Position numbers and translations under genes: made by a program. A stretch of DNA of 64,000 nt from Ischnura elegans (taxonomy: Eukaryota; Arthropoda; Insecta; Odonata; Coenagrionidae): NCBI RefSeq assembly GCF_921293095.1, contig NC_060257.1, positions 55,526,968 through 55,590,967 on the forward strand, written 5' to 3'. Below are positions 48,560-61,507 of the stretch, one piece after another. Below the pieces are notes generated by a model, which worked only from the letters and a program-made list of their open reading frames with translations, made no database searches and had not been told where the DNA came from. Numbering within the stretch: the stretch's first letter is position 1; the number at the start of each line of letters is the position of its first letter.

Positions 48560-49665
48560 CTCCTTCCTGCAGACATCAATAATGGAAGAAAGTGGTGTAA
48601 ACTTCCGTTTTTTCACAAGTTATCTTATAAAATAGGGAATCTCATTCCTAAGGACAAATACAAAGTCGCCTTCTACACACCAAACTCGCTCAAAAAACTA
48701 CTACGTAAAAACAAGGACACTATTGAAAAAACTAAAATGAGCGGGGTGTACGAGGTATTTTGTGATTGTGGAAAGAGCTATGTAGGGCAAACAGGTCGTG
48801 ATTTCACCACGAGAATGAAGGAACACAAGAAGTGCAGGGGCGGATCCAGGATTTCTTTCTGGGAGGGGGCACAAGCAAGGCCGTGTCCAGGACATTGTTC
48901 TGGGGGGGCACAAGGATACCTCGTAATACAAAACGAATGCAATGATAATGGGACTTCATTAAAATCTTCCATATTTTTTAAGGTTCTGGGGGGGGCATGT
49001 GCCACCATCCCCCCCCTAGGTCCGCCTATGAAGAAGTGCAAAGAAAATGGGGAACCGTGGTGGCCAAACACATGTTAAATTCGGCCCATGATTGCGAATT
49101 TGATCCGGATATTCTCCACGTAGCCGACAAAGGAAGAAAACTTGATGCCCTGGAATAAATAGAAATAAATATAAGGAAGAAGAGTAATAAGCCCCTCCTC
49201 AACGAACTTCTATACTACACCAGCTCACCCCTCCTATCCATGATTGACTTCCATTAACCCTTCGTCCTCCCCCTCCCATCCCTTCTTTCCACCAGGGCAC
49301 GGTATGCCTGCCCCCCCTCATCCTCCTCGATGGCTGACACTATGAGGCATCCAGGGGTAGGTGACCGGACCGAGTGACCGAAAGAGATTGGAACCCAGCG
49401 TAGTGTGGGAACCAGGGGCCTTCCCGCCAACCCCTTTGGAGCAAAAGCATTAAAGCCAATTAGTTGTGTATTCGTCATACTTCCTCACTGCCTCCATCGG
49501 TTTTTCCAAGCACCTGTGATTGTACACCCTTCCCTTCCTTTCTTCCCCTTCCTCCGCCTTACCACCCCCATCCTGCCTTTCCTATTTAAGACGTTGCAAA
49601 CTTTGATATATTGTACCTGATGATGCTGTAAAGCGAAACCGGTAGTGCCAATAAATTTAATATTG
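48560..49665 (+). mobile_element. Penelope-like element, broken 3' part with GIY-YIG domain
   Basis: The visible part encodes a region ending in SGVYEVFCDCGKSYVGQTGR, a GIY-YIG endonuclease domain that in retroelements marks Penelope-like elements. A region resembling the family C-terminus follows near 49080-49160, then a tail with CTGATGATGCTG..GCGAAACCGGTAG near 49617. The RT domain is absent. The copy is broken and was later hit by the hAT MITE at 48835-49030. Age looks intermediate, because motifs are still readable. Confidence 0.82.
48835..49030. mobile_element. hAT MITE inside the Penelope-like element
   Basis: 196 bp, starting CAGGGGCGGATCCAGG and ending CCTAGGTCCGCCTATG, with a perfect 8-bp duplication, aagaagtg (48827-48834, 49031-49038). 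Confidence 0.92.
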
Positions 49666-49836
49666 TGGAAATTGCTCCTGCTTCTTCATTATTTTCCATT
49701 TCCGCTCCATCTCGCCTGAAACCTCAGATTATAATTGATAAGGGTTAAAAGATGAGCTACAATCAAACGATTTATGAATGTGAACATACTTCCTTTGGTG
49801 GGAGGGATAGCAAGACTTATATCCCACCCACCCAAG

Positions 49837-50139
49837 CAGGGGCGCAGCTAGGAATTAAGGCAAGGGGGGGTTTCAGGCGTAACTAACTGCTACTAGGGTG
49901 TCTGGGGGTATGGCATACCTGCCAGGGTAAGCGGGAGGTGCGAGGGCCCTCCGCCAGAAAAAAATTAAGATAAATGGTTAAAAATGGAGAGTTTTACGGT
50001 CATCTGAGAGATATTTTATTAATCCTTACACTATTCTATAAGTAATATTAATCCAAGTAAATAAAATATATTAAACTTGAAAAATTGTCTGAGCTCTGGG
50101 GGGGTTTTATCCTCCAAAACCCCCCTCGCCGCGCCACTG
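49837..50139 (+). mobile_element. hAT MITE, CAGGGGCGCAGC family, copy 3
   Basis: 303 bp, starting CAGGGGCGCAGCTAGG and ending GCCGCGCCACTG, with a perfect 8-bp duplication, cacccaag (49829-49836, 50140-50147). It is the best preserved copy and can serve as the family reference. Confidence 0.93.
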
Positions 50140-50147
50140 CACCCAAG

Positions 50148-51686
50148 TACTCAGTCATTATTAAGTCATGATTTTACGGCCGTAGACGTGGAAATAAAAC
50201 CATTGTCTATTTTACATGGGAGAGCGAAATTCACACCATTTCTCCGAATTTGTACTGAAAACTAAAGAGGTAAATGACTTTCTCCTGCAGGATAAGAATG
50301 TGAACAATCATTAAATGACCTCACATTATCGAAGACCGAGATCTTTGCTGGCGAAGAGGGCCCGGTAAAATAAATGATGGCATTCACGACGAAGAGTCGT
50401 CTGTTCCCTTGTTTTAACGAGAAAAACAGAACCTAAACGAGTATAATGTATCGACCTGAGAAAATCTCTGCACACCTCAGAAACAGCATACTGAACGTAG
50501 GGACTTGCAGTGATCGAAATAAACGAAACCCGGTCAATTTTGCATTTCTAGGAAATAAGACGCCTCCCTTTTCCTCGGAACATATGATGAGAAAACAATG
50601 ACCGGAGAATGCTTGCGTTCTTCCTTTGTTGATTGCGTGACGTAAAGGTTTCACGGAGTCTGCGCGAACGACAGTACGTCACGTGACCTGAGTCTTTTTG
50701 AGCGCATTTTCCAGGTACGAATCTTGTGAATGGGTTTCTTTCGATTAAATGTTTCATGAAGTTATTTTGATGCTAAAATAATCACGCATGGCTTCCTTGA
50801 TTGTTCTTTTATTCAACGAAAGATAGCAACTTGTCAGGTGATCAAGGATAGCCTTTTTACAGGTCGTTAAAATTCGATGGTTGTCATAAGTTTAGCGTAA
50901 CAAGGGGCTGAAATGGCGTCGTTCCCACATGGCCGAACCCGGCTTTGTTTCGATTTTATTTATATGTGATTTGTTCTTGTTGAGCGCGAGACGAAGATTA
51001 ATGTAGTAAATTGTGGCTAGTTTAATTTTGGCCGGGAAGAAGTGATTAGTGCTTATTGGAAGTCCGTTTCTGGTGCTTTGAAGCTCAGTGTTATTTTATC
51101 GTTACAAGGTCGAAATGTTCCAATTACTGGATGAAATTTGTTTTTAGGTTCAGCCTGTTTGGTAAAGGAACTACTTCTCTTTTGAAGTGCTGATTACACT
51201 GCAGTTCGTTCTGATCTCTGTGATCATAGTTGTATTGGCACAAGTTGTTCCGGGAAATGTTGTCTGTGGTCGTATATTACTTGGCGTAGCATAGACGCAG
51301 AGGAAATATTTCTACCAGTTTTTTGGGCAGGGTTGTAGTAAATTGTGAAATTTTCTTTAGAAAACGAACCTGTATGTTCATTTTTCCTCTTTTTAGAATA
51401 AATCGAATTATGCGTGTGATTTTTATTTAGGTTGACGTAGGATTTGTTATGTTTGTTCTAATTTCCGTGGTATTTATCATCAAGGTTTGAGTACTCGGCA
51501 TTGATAATGATAAATTCCATATATATTTATATGTATTTCTTTTGGATCATCGAGTCACCCCACAAACAGTAAACATTAGGCTGTTGATATTAATCCATCA
51601 ATTCATGACAGCGGTGTCCCATTTAATTATTTCATTATTTTTCAGAATCTAATTGTAAATAGTGAGTGTACATAGTGTTTGTAAAG
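50148..51686. promoter_or_regulatory. Upstream region of lingerer
   Basis: No coding region recognised. CpG-bearing blocks near 50330-50700 (including TCACGTGACC at about 50678) contrast with the AT-rich surroundings and could hold a promoter. A good splice acceptor (TTTTTCAG) about 40 bp before the lingerer ATG suggests an upstream 5' untranslated exon. Both points are inference. Confidence 0.4.
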
Positions 51687-52170
51687 ATGAGTTCGGCAAG
51701 CCGGACCACCACTCGTGGTGGGAAGGGTGGAAAGCCCGAGAGTAATATTGGAGGAAAATCACAGAAATCAGACGCTAAGTCAGATTCCCCAAAAGCACTA
51801 GACCTCAATCCAAAAATTCAGGTACTGTTTGATAATTTGTGTAATTAGTGTGTATGTTGTGAAATCGAGTTCATGCCGTGGATGGTCATCACATTTCAAT
51901 CTTTTTCAGCCCACCGCTGAACAAATGAGAATTGCACAAATTATTGACACACGGTCAGAAGACCCGGATTTGAAGGACAAGATAAAACAGGTTTGTTATC
52001 TTTAATGACTTCTTTTCATGGATCGGTGAGCTTCTAGTAACTAATAGTAATATTTGTCGCAGGTGATGGACGCTACAAGGAAAACAGAAGATGAAGTTTG
52101 CACTGCATTGCACGACTGTGATAACGATCCGGATAGAGCAGTCAACATGCTACTGGAAGGAATGGGAACG
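51687..52170 (+). CDS. lig: Lingerer/UBAP2L, first three coding exons with UBA domain
   Basis: Exons 51687-51821, 51910-51990 and 52063-52170 join in phase and give 108 residues before a GT donor. The start (MSSASRTTTRGGKGGK) is Gly/Lys/Ser-rich, as in insect lingerer. Then PTAEQMRIAQIIDTRSEDPD and KQVMDATRKTEDEVCTALHD with NDPDRAVNMLLEG form the UBA domain (about residues 50-108), matching the UBAP2/UBAP2L/lingerer layout. These proteins bind ubiquitin and RNA-binding partners such as FMR1 and Caprin in stress granules. The RGG and FG-rich remainder (usually over 1,000 residues) is not in the window. The next exon should start in phase 0 beyond 64000, because I found no candidate in 52171-64000. 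Confidence 0.9.
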
Positions 52171-54001
52171 GTAATATTTATTTTGCAGTTCTTAGAAATA
52201 TGTATAGTTGCTATAAAAGGAATTTTCTGCGAAAATATTATGAGCAGGCGTACTATCAATCCTAATGTGACGAATAAGTTACAATTCAATATCCATCCAA
52301 TATTCCATGCACAATTCGTTTCGTATCAGTATATTTGCATAGCCATGACTAGGAATTTTTCATTTAAATCCTAACTTCTGTAAATCTTAAGGTCTCCCGA
52401 TATATCTTTTCCCTTGGTGGTCTTCGTGAAACTTTTTCTCGTACTTAAATTGTAGAACTAGCCTTGTTTTGGGGTAGTTTTAACTATCTCAGATAGGTGC
52501 AGCCTCGGAATGTGAGTTGCTGGAATACTTTGGTAGGTAGGGAATTGTGCATTACCCTTGGAGAATGTGTATTACCCCGAATCAGCTTGCTGATGTGTCA
52601 ATGTCACATTTGCAAATGTGGCTGTGAATAATCGGCTTAATCTTTGATAGAGGAAACATTTATAAATGCGGCAACATCGTATGCGTTTAAGGGAGCTTTG
52701 GAAGTCAGCCATTATTTACCCAAACGTGGTGTTAACCTGATAATGGACTATTTATCCTTTACATTATGTAATTGCAACTTAAGGTTATGAGTTTACTTTG
52801 TTATTGTATGCCTCTTATTGTATTCATTACGTGCTATACAGCCTAATTTCTCATCATTATATATTCAGGATATCTAGATAAAACTTAATTCAATTTTTTA
52901 TGTGCTCAGAATGAATTTACCGATGTTTATCCTTTTAACCAATGATGTAATAGCTATGCACAGCCGTAGATATGTTTGTCCTTAAGGCATTTAAATCTGT
53001 TAGTCGCTCAACGGTTATTATTTGATAGTAACCTCAAGATGTTCAAACAAAAGGAAGGAATAAATGCTTATTCATCAAATGCGTAGTCAAAGTGTGATCA
53101 AAGGGGACTGCAATGAGCTAGATGAATCTAGAATTCATTTTAGATGTGTTTAGTCCATTGCTTGTGGATGGGACTCAGAATGCAACAGTGTTGGGTCGGA
53201 GCTTAATAGGGTTAGAGGAAAGAAATCTTTGTGGCTCTTAGGTACGTATATCTCTATGTAAGATTTGACCCAGGTGTTCAAGATAACGTAATCTGTGTAA
53301 AATAGAAGCATAATATAACAGATTATGGTAGGCCTGTCAAAACAATGAAGTTGTGTACCAGCTCATGTGGACCCTTAAAGTCATTGCAGAGGCTTGGACT
53401 AGCTTTTCTAGAAGTGGATACCCCAATAGTCATGCAATTAAAATGCATCTATAAGGAAAGGAGTATGTCTTCTCAGTTTTTAAGCATATTTAGCTCATAG
53501 TGAAAGAAAAACTACTTAGTAATTTCTTGCTTTTATTGCAGTGTATCTGATTTACTTGACTCTTACAGTCACATATTACACTGTTATCAGTGCTTCTTAG
53601 TCCCAGTTATCTAGCTTGTTAGTAGCAGTTGTTTAGCTATTTATAAAACTGTGAATGTTAAAATGTTGTGTTTGTTATAGTTGACATTGTTGATGTAACG
53701 ATGCATGACTTAAAAATTGATAATGGTAATAATATTATTAGTTCTCTTGGGCTTATTTGGTCAAGTACATTAAGTAGAAATGTAGCTTAAGTGAATATTA
53801 GGGGCTCATTCCCTATTTCGGCGGTAGTATTTATTTTCTAGTTTTTGTGTATTATTATTTCGTTTGCCCTTGGTTTGCTACAAACTGAAATGATACCATG
53901 TGAAAAAGGGTACCATATGAAAATGATACCATGTGATGCCAATGAATAGAAAAAATATTAATCAACTGTTTTGGTGTGACTTGGTGGAACGATGAGATAA
54001 T

Positions 54002-54086
54002 CATGGTGAATCAAAAACCCAGTACTGTGCCACAAACAGCAAATAAAAGTTTGTGGAACAGTACTGAGTTTTTGCTTCACCATGAA
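54002..54086. repeat. Short near-perfect hairpin, lingerer intron 3
   Basis: Arms of 36 nt agree at 33 positions and enclose a loop of about a dozen A-rich nt. The arms read CATGGTGAATCAAAAAC.. and ..GTTTTTGCTTCACCATG. The size suits either a pre-miRNA-like stem or a very small palindromic MITE. Confidence 0.8.
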
Positions 54087-55514
54087 TAATGTAAATTATC
54101 TGCATGGAGCAGTAAGAGTGAGATTCCAGCATCTTCATGTCAATGGCCGTGCTCTTAAAAATATGTGCCAAGGAATTTCTTACATGTTTAGATAAATTAG
54201 AAATGGGTGTGGTCAATTTTGAATTTATTAGAATATTAGGGTGAAACTTGGGAACTCCTAGTGTTGTAGTTATTTTTTTGTGCCTTGCATCCATGGTTTG
54301 TTAGTTCTAGCCATTATTTGTGAAATATAGTATGCCGTATAGTACAGAATTGAGAAGTAAACTCCTGTTAAGGCATAGGTTCAGCTGAGAAAGTGCTTAA
54401 TTTCAATACTTTATTACTGTCAGTTTGCTGTTAGTTCTAGTAGTAGAAGAATGATAGATGGCATCCAGTCCACTCTTAATTTTTCCTGTAAATACCTTCA
54501 AGCTTTGTAATTGTTTTGATAATCCTAATTTATATTTCTTGCTCATTTCTTCTTTCTACTTCCCTTAGATAAGAATCTATAAGAATCTCTACAGTTTGCC
54601 ACTGTCTACACGCAGTTGCTCTATTCATTAGCTTGAAATGTTCCTGCCTATTTAAAGTCCAAAAAATATTATACTTGACCTTGCATGTGATATGATTCTA
54701 GAAGTGCAGGATTTCTATTTTAAACTGATATAGAGCTATCATGCTGGAAATCCTGTAATGATGCTGGCATTGTTGCTGTAATGCTTTTTCTCATGAATGG
54801 TGCAGTCCCAGTTGGGTTTTTGCTTACAGTAGAATGTAGCTGCCATTGGCTGGTCAACTTTGCCCTTTGTTATGTTTGCATTGTGATCTTCATTTTAGGG
54901 TTGTTTTTGTCAGAGATTCAGGTCGCGTACCAGCCACTAAAGTCTGGGAAATTAGTCATGGCCGAGGGAAAACTACAAATGCACATCAAAAATAGTCGTA
55001 ATGGGCATAATTTTTGTTGCCTGTGAGTGCTGAGGTGCCTGTAATGTTGTCCTGGCTGGGCAGCATGGGTTGGTGCTGACTCAGCAATTCTTGTATTTAT
55101 TTCTACTCTACTACTACTATTGTTACTGCTTGACTTTATTTCACAACATTCTTTCGTGTGCAATTTTGTTCCATATGGCAATGTTTTAGGTTACTTAGAT
55201 AAGAGTTAGAAAGTTAGTACAGCATTTCCAGAAACCTATTTGCTTCAAAATGATACCCTTATATTATCTTCGAAAATATTCTATGGACTCTTGTTCAAGC
55301 CTGGGAGACTTTATTGAGGCTAAATGTGGTGAAATTCTATGATATTGTAAATTGAAACTTGCTGTCAATTTTCCTCTGAGGTGATTGTGGAATTCTTGGA
55401 AATTGGTTTGTGGAACAGGTTGTAAACCAAGATGCCTTAGTTTGGGTCCTTACGGAGGTCCTCACAGAGGATCTTGTTTTGGTTGCTTGTGTATGTGTAT
55501 TTAAGTGATAATAA

Positions 55515-56090
55515 CAGGGTTTCCAGCCACTGAGAAATCCAAGTGAATTTGTTATGCATGAATTTTTGTCCCAGGAATTTTACATGAATTATTCATGAAT
55601 TTTTGCTCCATCTTGGAATTTCAAAGTCTTTCATTTCACATAAATGTTGCTAGTTCACCCATTTTCTGGCCATAAATCTGTTTGTCATAATTTTTAGTGC
55701 TGTTCCTTAGTAGAATTTTTAGAGCCATATCGGAATGTGGAATGTCAGACAAGACAATAAACATGTCTAACACTCTTGACTTAGTAAGATAATCAAAAAT
55801 ATGAAGAACAAAATGCCAGGCGACATCAACATGTACTTATCAGGTTAAAGCAGCTTTTTGGCTTGCATTGAATAAATATAAAGCGCAATGTTTGTTAACT
55901 AACCTATTTCTGTCCTTAAAATTACATAAATATAATATTAATTCAAAGTATTTGAGCAATTTTGGATGTTTTAAGATTCTTATCAAGGGTAGTAATCACA
56001 TAAGTTAAACCTTGGATTTTGTAAAATTTGCCTAAAAAAACCAGGAATTTTGCATAAATTTTTCTGCTTTGATTGGTTGGACACTCTTTT
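55515..56090 (+). mobile_element. hAT-like MITE, copy 1 of the GGAATTTCAAA family
   Basis: Starts CAGGGTTTCCAGCC and ends GGTTGGACACTCTT, weak inverted termini. Blocks such as CTTGGAATTTCAAA and TTTTTCTGCTTT recur in the same order at 63580-64000. No matching 8-bp flanks, so the class is tentative. Confidence 0.5.
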
Positions 56091-56882
56091 ATAAGTGCTT
56101 TACCTATTCTGGTTGAGAGACTGGTGTGCAGTCACTGCGGTGACTCTCTCCCCTTTCTTGCACACCAACACAGTGTTTAATTTTTGCAAGATGAACGATA
56201 AGTGTGAGATTTTATTTGGCCAATTGAGCTTTTTTCCATTCAAAAATGCCAGTAAGTTTTAATTTGCAATTTTTAAGCTAAATAAATACATCCTCTACTA
56301 TGCTGGTAGTTTCCTTTTCTTTGGCCATTAAACCTTACAAAACTTATAATTACACAGGCAAAACAAAGGTGGGCGTAGATGCTGGGTGGATGGCTGGCTA
56401 GGATAGACATGGACAGAAAAATTAGTAATATTAATGCCATTAAACACTGGCAATAATGGATCTATTTACGGAAAATTTTGCGTTGGGGAAATTTTTTAAT
56501 AGTTTTTTTTGCCTCTTTCTAGAAGACATAAGTCGGCATACATGCGTCTTTTACTGTGTGTTATGCTGTAAACTTCTTCCATAAATACTTAAAGCTGTGA
56601 GGCCTAAAACTGATAGTTTCTACATGGAATTTCACTTCAATATAAATAATGTGAATAATCCAAGTGATTCACTTCACCAAATTGATTTATCCAAGCGATT
56701 CGCATCATAAGCAGACTCACTTGTGTATACTCAACAACCATGATTAACTTCCTTATCATGCTATTAAAGATTCTTATATCTATTGATATATGAATTGACG
56801 AGCCCTTTATCTATAAAATTAAAATTCAACATGGCTTAGATGATCCTGGGTATTCTGATGTCGTACTGGAAGAAGTGATGTT

Positions 56883-58647
56883 CAGTGGAACCTCGTTAAA
56901 ACGAGTTTGGGCTATTGCGAGACCCTCGCCGTTTCAAGAGATAGCCGAGGCACTGTCAATTGACCCTATGGTTATCATGTAAAAAAATTTGGTTTACGAG
57001 GCCCTTTTGGTGTTGGCACTCACCATAGCAAGAGTTTCCATTGCCAGAAAACCTTCACCCAGAGTCCCTAATCTCTGTAATTGCTGGCGATCTCCTAGGA
57101 ATGAAGTTAACATGGAGTGCTCAGTCTCAAACTCATGTAGTAAACTGTCATTCGATAAATAAGTAGTTAGTTTTGGTGAAAAGATTGTGGCATTAGCATT
57201 CGCAAATGCTCGATCTTTTGTTCATCGGGCGGCAGAATACCCGTTCGTCCATGAGTTGGGTGAGGAGAGAGCATTTGAAGGTAGACACCATGGCCAAAAA
57301 ACACAAAACATGCCTAAAATGAAAATAATGGAGCAATACAAGAAAGCAAGAGTGGCGTAGTTAATTTATCTTCCTATGTACTTCACAATTAAAAAAAAAA
57401 ACCAAAAGAACAAAACCGCCCGAAGAATGCAGATCATGAAGAGTAAGGAGGAGCTTTGTTCGAGTGGTTTTGCCCACTTCAATCTGCGGGAACCACTGAG
57501 AAAGGCTTATGGGTTAAGGATTCGCTAATAGCTATGTTTAAGGCTAAAGCAGAGTATTTCAGTGATAGATTGAGTTTCAAAAACTTCGCGAGTTCGTAAA
57601 GTTGGTTATACAAAATCAAAGCACAAAAGCGTTATCTCCCTTCATAATTGCTGATGATGCCTGCAGTGTAAACCTGAAGTCATGGAAGAAAGGACTCAGA
57701 TCTTAGCGGAATATCTTTAGAAGTATTCCCCGCATGATATAACGCAGATGAAATGGAACTATTTTACAACCTACTCCCTGACAAAAACCTTGCAGTAGGT
57801 GGTGTTTCTTGCACTGATGCTTCTAGAGGCAGGTAATGCGCCTTAGCGATGGATTATGTGAAGAGCTGATTCTGCACTTTTAGTTAATTTACTTAAGAAA
57901 TTCTGCATTACTTGATCATGTTTCGCAGTCATTTTTGAGAATGTTAAATCAATAAATTCATTCCTGTAAGTTTTGTTGGCCTTAGGGTCCATCAGATGCA
58001 TATTCCTTTTCGTTTCTTTGTCACATATATTACCCATGCATGTTTTTTAGCCCCTGTTTCTTGCAGCTTTCTTTTGTTTTACTTAAGTGACATCAGCATA
58101 ATATGTCTTATTTTTCGTGAAATAAAATCTAGTTAATATCTTGTCTTATTTAAAGCCTCGTTCAGATTACGATTGTTCTGGCAGTTGCTGGAACTATCGT
58201 GCAGTAACACAACGATTGTTAAAATCTGTACTGCCCTCTAGTGCTGACATCGAAAGTGAACGAGAAATTGACTGTTAGCAAAGCTGTTGAGGTATGCAGA
58301 TATTACTGTGTTCAACGTGTATTTAATGGTTAATTTTTCTTCCGCCCATATTCTTCCTTGCTTGGACAAATTCATGATTTTTATTCAGTACGACGCTTAT
58401 AAATTGTTTGAATAGTTGTTGTTAAAGTAAGGCAATTTAGGGATGCGAAAAAAATCGCCTTTTGTCTGGATTTATGCTTGTGTTTATCGGATACAAATTT
58501 CTCCCTCGCCACACCAATCCTGTTGCTGCATACGTGTTCACAATAGGTATATTGGCTATTATTAGCTCCACCTCCGGTAAAGCGACAATTTGCTTAGCGA
58601 GTGTTTATTGGAGCACCATGGGGTCTCGTTTTATCGAGGTTGCAGTG
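56883..58647 (+). mobile_element. Tigger/pogo transposon with decayed transposase
   Basis: The ends read CAGTGGAACCTCGTTAAAAC and the inverse of CACTGCAACCTCGATAAAAC. Inside, transposase fragments of the Tigger type appear in order: LFEWFCPLQSAGTTEKGLWV, DSLIAMFKAKAEYFSDRLSF (57465-57595) and NADEMELFYNLLPDKNLAVG (about 57738-57800, the region around the first catalytic Asp of the DDE domain). Stops and frameshifts separate them, so the element is inactive. At about 1.77 kb it is also shorter than a full Tigger (2-2.5 kb). Confidence 0.85.
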
Positions 58648-61507
58648 TATGTAGCAAACAATGAAGTGAAATAATATGCATTTGTTTTGATGATCTCTAA
58701 TGGTGACAGCATTATTGAAATTTGTAGTTGATTATATTCTTCTTCAAACACCACATTAAAACTCATTTCATGGCTTCAGCTGTACTATGTAGAATTCTTG
58801 ATTCAGGAAAGAAACTGCTTTGTACTTCCCATGCTAATTATTTTACTACGGTTTTAAAATGGTGTGCCATTATCAAGAACTTGGTAATACTCATACACGG
58901 AATTTTTTAAATTTTCACAGGGAAAGTTGAATACCAGTCAATGATAAAGAGATGCTTGAACCCCTTATCTCAATGTGTTAGTCATCTTCCTTGGGGCATA
59001 AACAGCCATGACTCATGTATTTAGTCACCTATGCTCACTATGTTTATAAAGTCAACACCACGGAATCATGTTGGGAACCAAATGTTTGCTGGAAATTTTT
59101 GAGTAATACCTTTCATTAGCCAAAGGAATTCTATGAAAACTGATTCGAGAAAGTACAGCCAACCGCTCATTTTGTGCGAACTTAGTCATGTGCTTTATGA
59201 GGTCATAAGTTATACTTCCTTCTCTGGCATTGGATTGGGCTGCTGTCTCCGATTGGATTTGGGAGCTCACTGTCTACCTCTAGAGGAATGATTATTTTGT
59301 TGCTCTCTCTACTTATTATTTTGCTTATTCATGTTAAGTGAGTGATTTTTATTATTAGTGTCCTGGGGACTACGTGTTAGTTGAATTTTGTCATTCTGGA
59401 TGGACAGCACAGGCTACAACGACTTTTCACTACATGACTTCATTTCACAGGATAATTTTTCTCTCAGGCTCATAAAGCATAATCAGGATAAAAGGATCCA
59501 TGAATGTAATGTAACAATTTGGAAACTCATGCAATTAGTTTTAAGTTGCTGGGACATTATTCTGGGAGCCACTAGAGACTCAGAGGCTATGTGCTACACT
59601 TGGATTGCTTGAGCTATTTAGAACAGATATCTTTCAAGCTACACAGAGTACACCATCTTATAACCTAATTATATTTCTAAGTTCAACAGGAACGATTCAA
59701 TAAGAGAGATTTTGCAGAAAGGATAGTTATAGGAGTTTGTTTCTTATAGGTTTCTCTCCTTAACAATGAAGAACTTTAATACAAAGTGGGACTCGGTTGT
59801 CAACTTTCTGCGGGGAACGCCTTCTTTTCCTCTATTTTCTTTATGACGGTCTGTTGTTACACCTCTGCCACATGCCTATTTAGGGGGCTTGAAAGAATTT
59901 GTAAATGTACACCTTGCTGTGCTTTTCCTAAAATCCACGTTAATGATTGCTATGAAATTTATATTAAGCCAGGGATATAAAAAAAAATCGGCCAAGAAAT
60001 CAGGGAAAAAGTAATTTAAAAAAATGGAAAGTTGGTTTGAATACTTTATTTTCTTAACTTTGTTACTCACAATAATGTTATAGATGTGCTATTTCATGTT
60101 TTTGTTTTTAATTTCTCAGGATTTTTGTTGATTTAAGTACATATTGTATCGATTGTTGACTTTAGTGTATCTGAATCAATAGGTGTTGGAAGAGCATCCT
60201 TCATCATTTTTCAATCACAGCATTATGTTATTTGGCTTTACTAAATATGTTAAAATATTCTGAAAAAAAAACAGAAGAAAGAGTGGGAAATGTAAATTTC
60301 ACCGCTGCTCAGGATAGAAAGGTATCACTTTTTAACTAAGTGACAGATTTGAAATTATCACATTTTTACCATGGGTGACTTTAGTGGAGGTTTGTGGTTC
60401 TTGAGTGCCTTAAAACTTCTGGGAAATCCATTCTCTTTGGCATTGCCATCTTGAATGCACTGTCTTCGGAAGAATGCATCCACACTCCTAGCATAATGCA
60501 TCCACATTACTAGCACAATGCATCCACATTCCTAGCACAATAGTTTCCTATATGTCATCAGAAACTCGTCTTCATATTTACAGTGTTTTTTATCAGAATT
60601 TCCTAGGAAAAAATTCTCATTTTTTATGTGTGGAATGTAGTGACTCGAATTAAATCGCTATGTTTTTTCAAGAACTTCTACATGCATTGACATGACAGTT
60701 GATACAATTAAGGAACAGACTTATAATTGCATCTTCCAGGGGAGCTTTATAACAATCGTATGACTGCTAAACATTGCTGCTGCAGAAAACGACTATTTTC
60801 GCTGTGTGATATTTTGCATGCCTGTAGTCTTAGGTGAAGTCTGCAACCACCTAGTCAAACGACCTTCAGGTCGAATCGCTGAGTGTGAGATGCAATCCTT
60901 TTTGAAGGGAAAAATCTTTTACTAGGCTGAGAAAGTGGGCTCTTGATTCGTAATTGGATTTCACAAATTTTAATGCAGTAACTTGGTGTTACCAAAGTCT
61001 GTCATTGCAAATTGAGTAGCTAAAATTTTTCAACGTGTGCATTGGAGATCATAACAGTTTTTTTCCCTAGGAAACCAAATCATTCGTATCCAAAAGAATT
61101 TTGAAACACATTAGGATCAACATTGCTTATTAACTGCACTAGTCACTGATGATAGAGCAACTGTGAATTAAATTTAATACATTCAGGCCCTTAGAACGTT
61201 TTGACTTGCAATGGGGGTCACTCACTTTCAACAAAATACTCCCACTGCCTGTTTTGGCCATAATGATGATGAAAGAGTAATACATTGAAATATAATTGTG
61301 ATATTTCTGCAATAGCTTGAATCATAATTTCAAGGGTTTAAAGATGTCAGCAATTATTTTAAAAATAGATTTGAAATTGATACCCCCTTAAATTTTCTCA
61401 AAATACTTTAGATAACCTCACGTAACAATAATGATGTTTGTAGGGTACATTATGGTAAGCTGTATTCACAATGAGCTGAAATTCCTAGCTTTGTCATTTC
61501 ATAATTA

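Noticed and set aside
58462-58674. 70-codon hydrophobic frame
   Set aside because: Falls across the right end of the decayed Tigger-like element; hydrophobicity reflects T-rich DNA.
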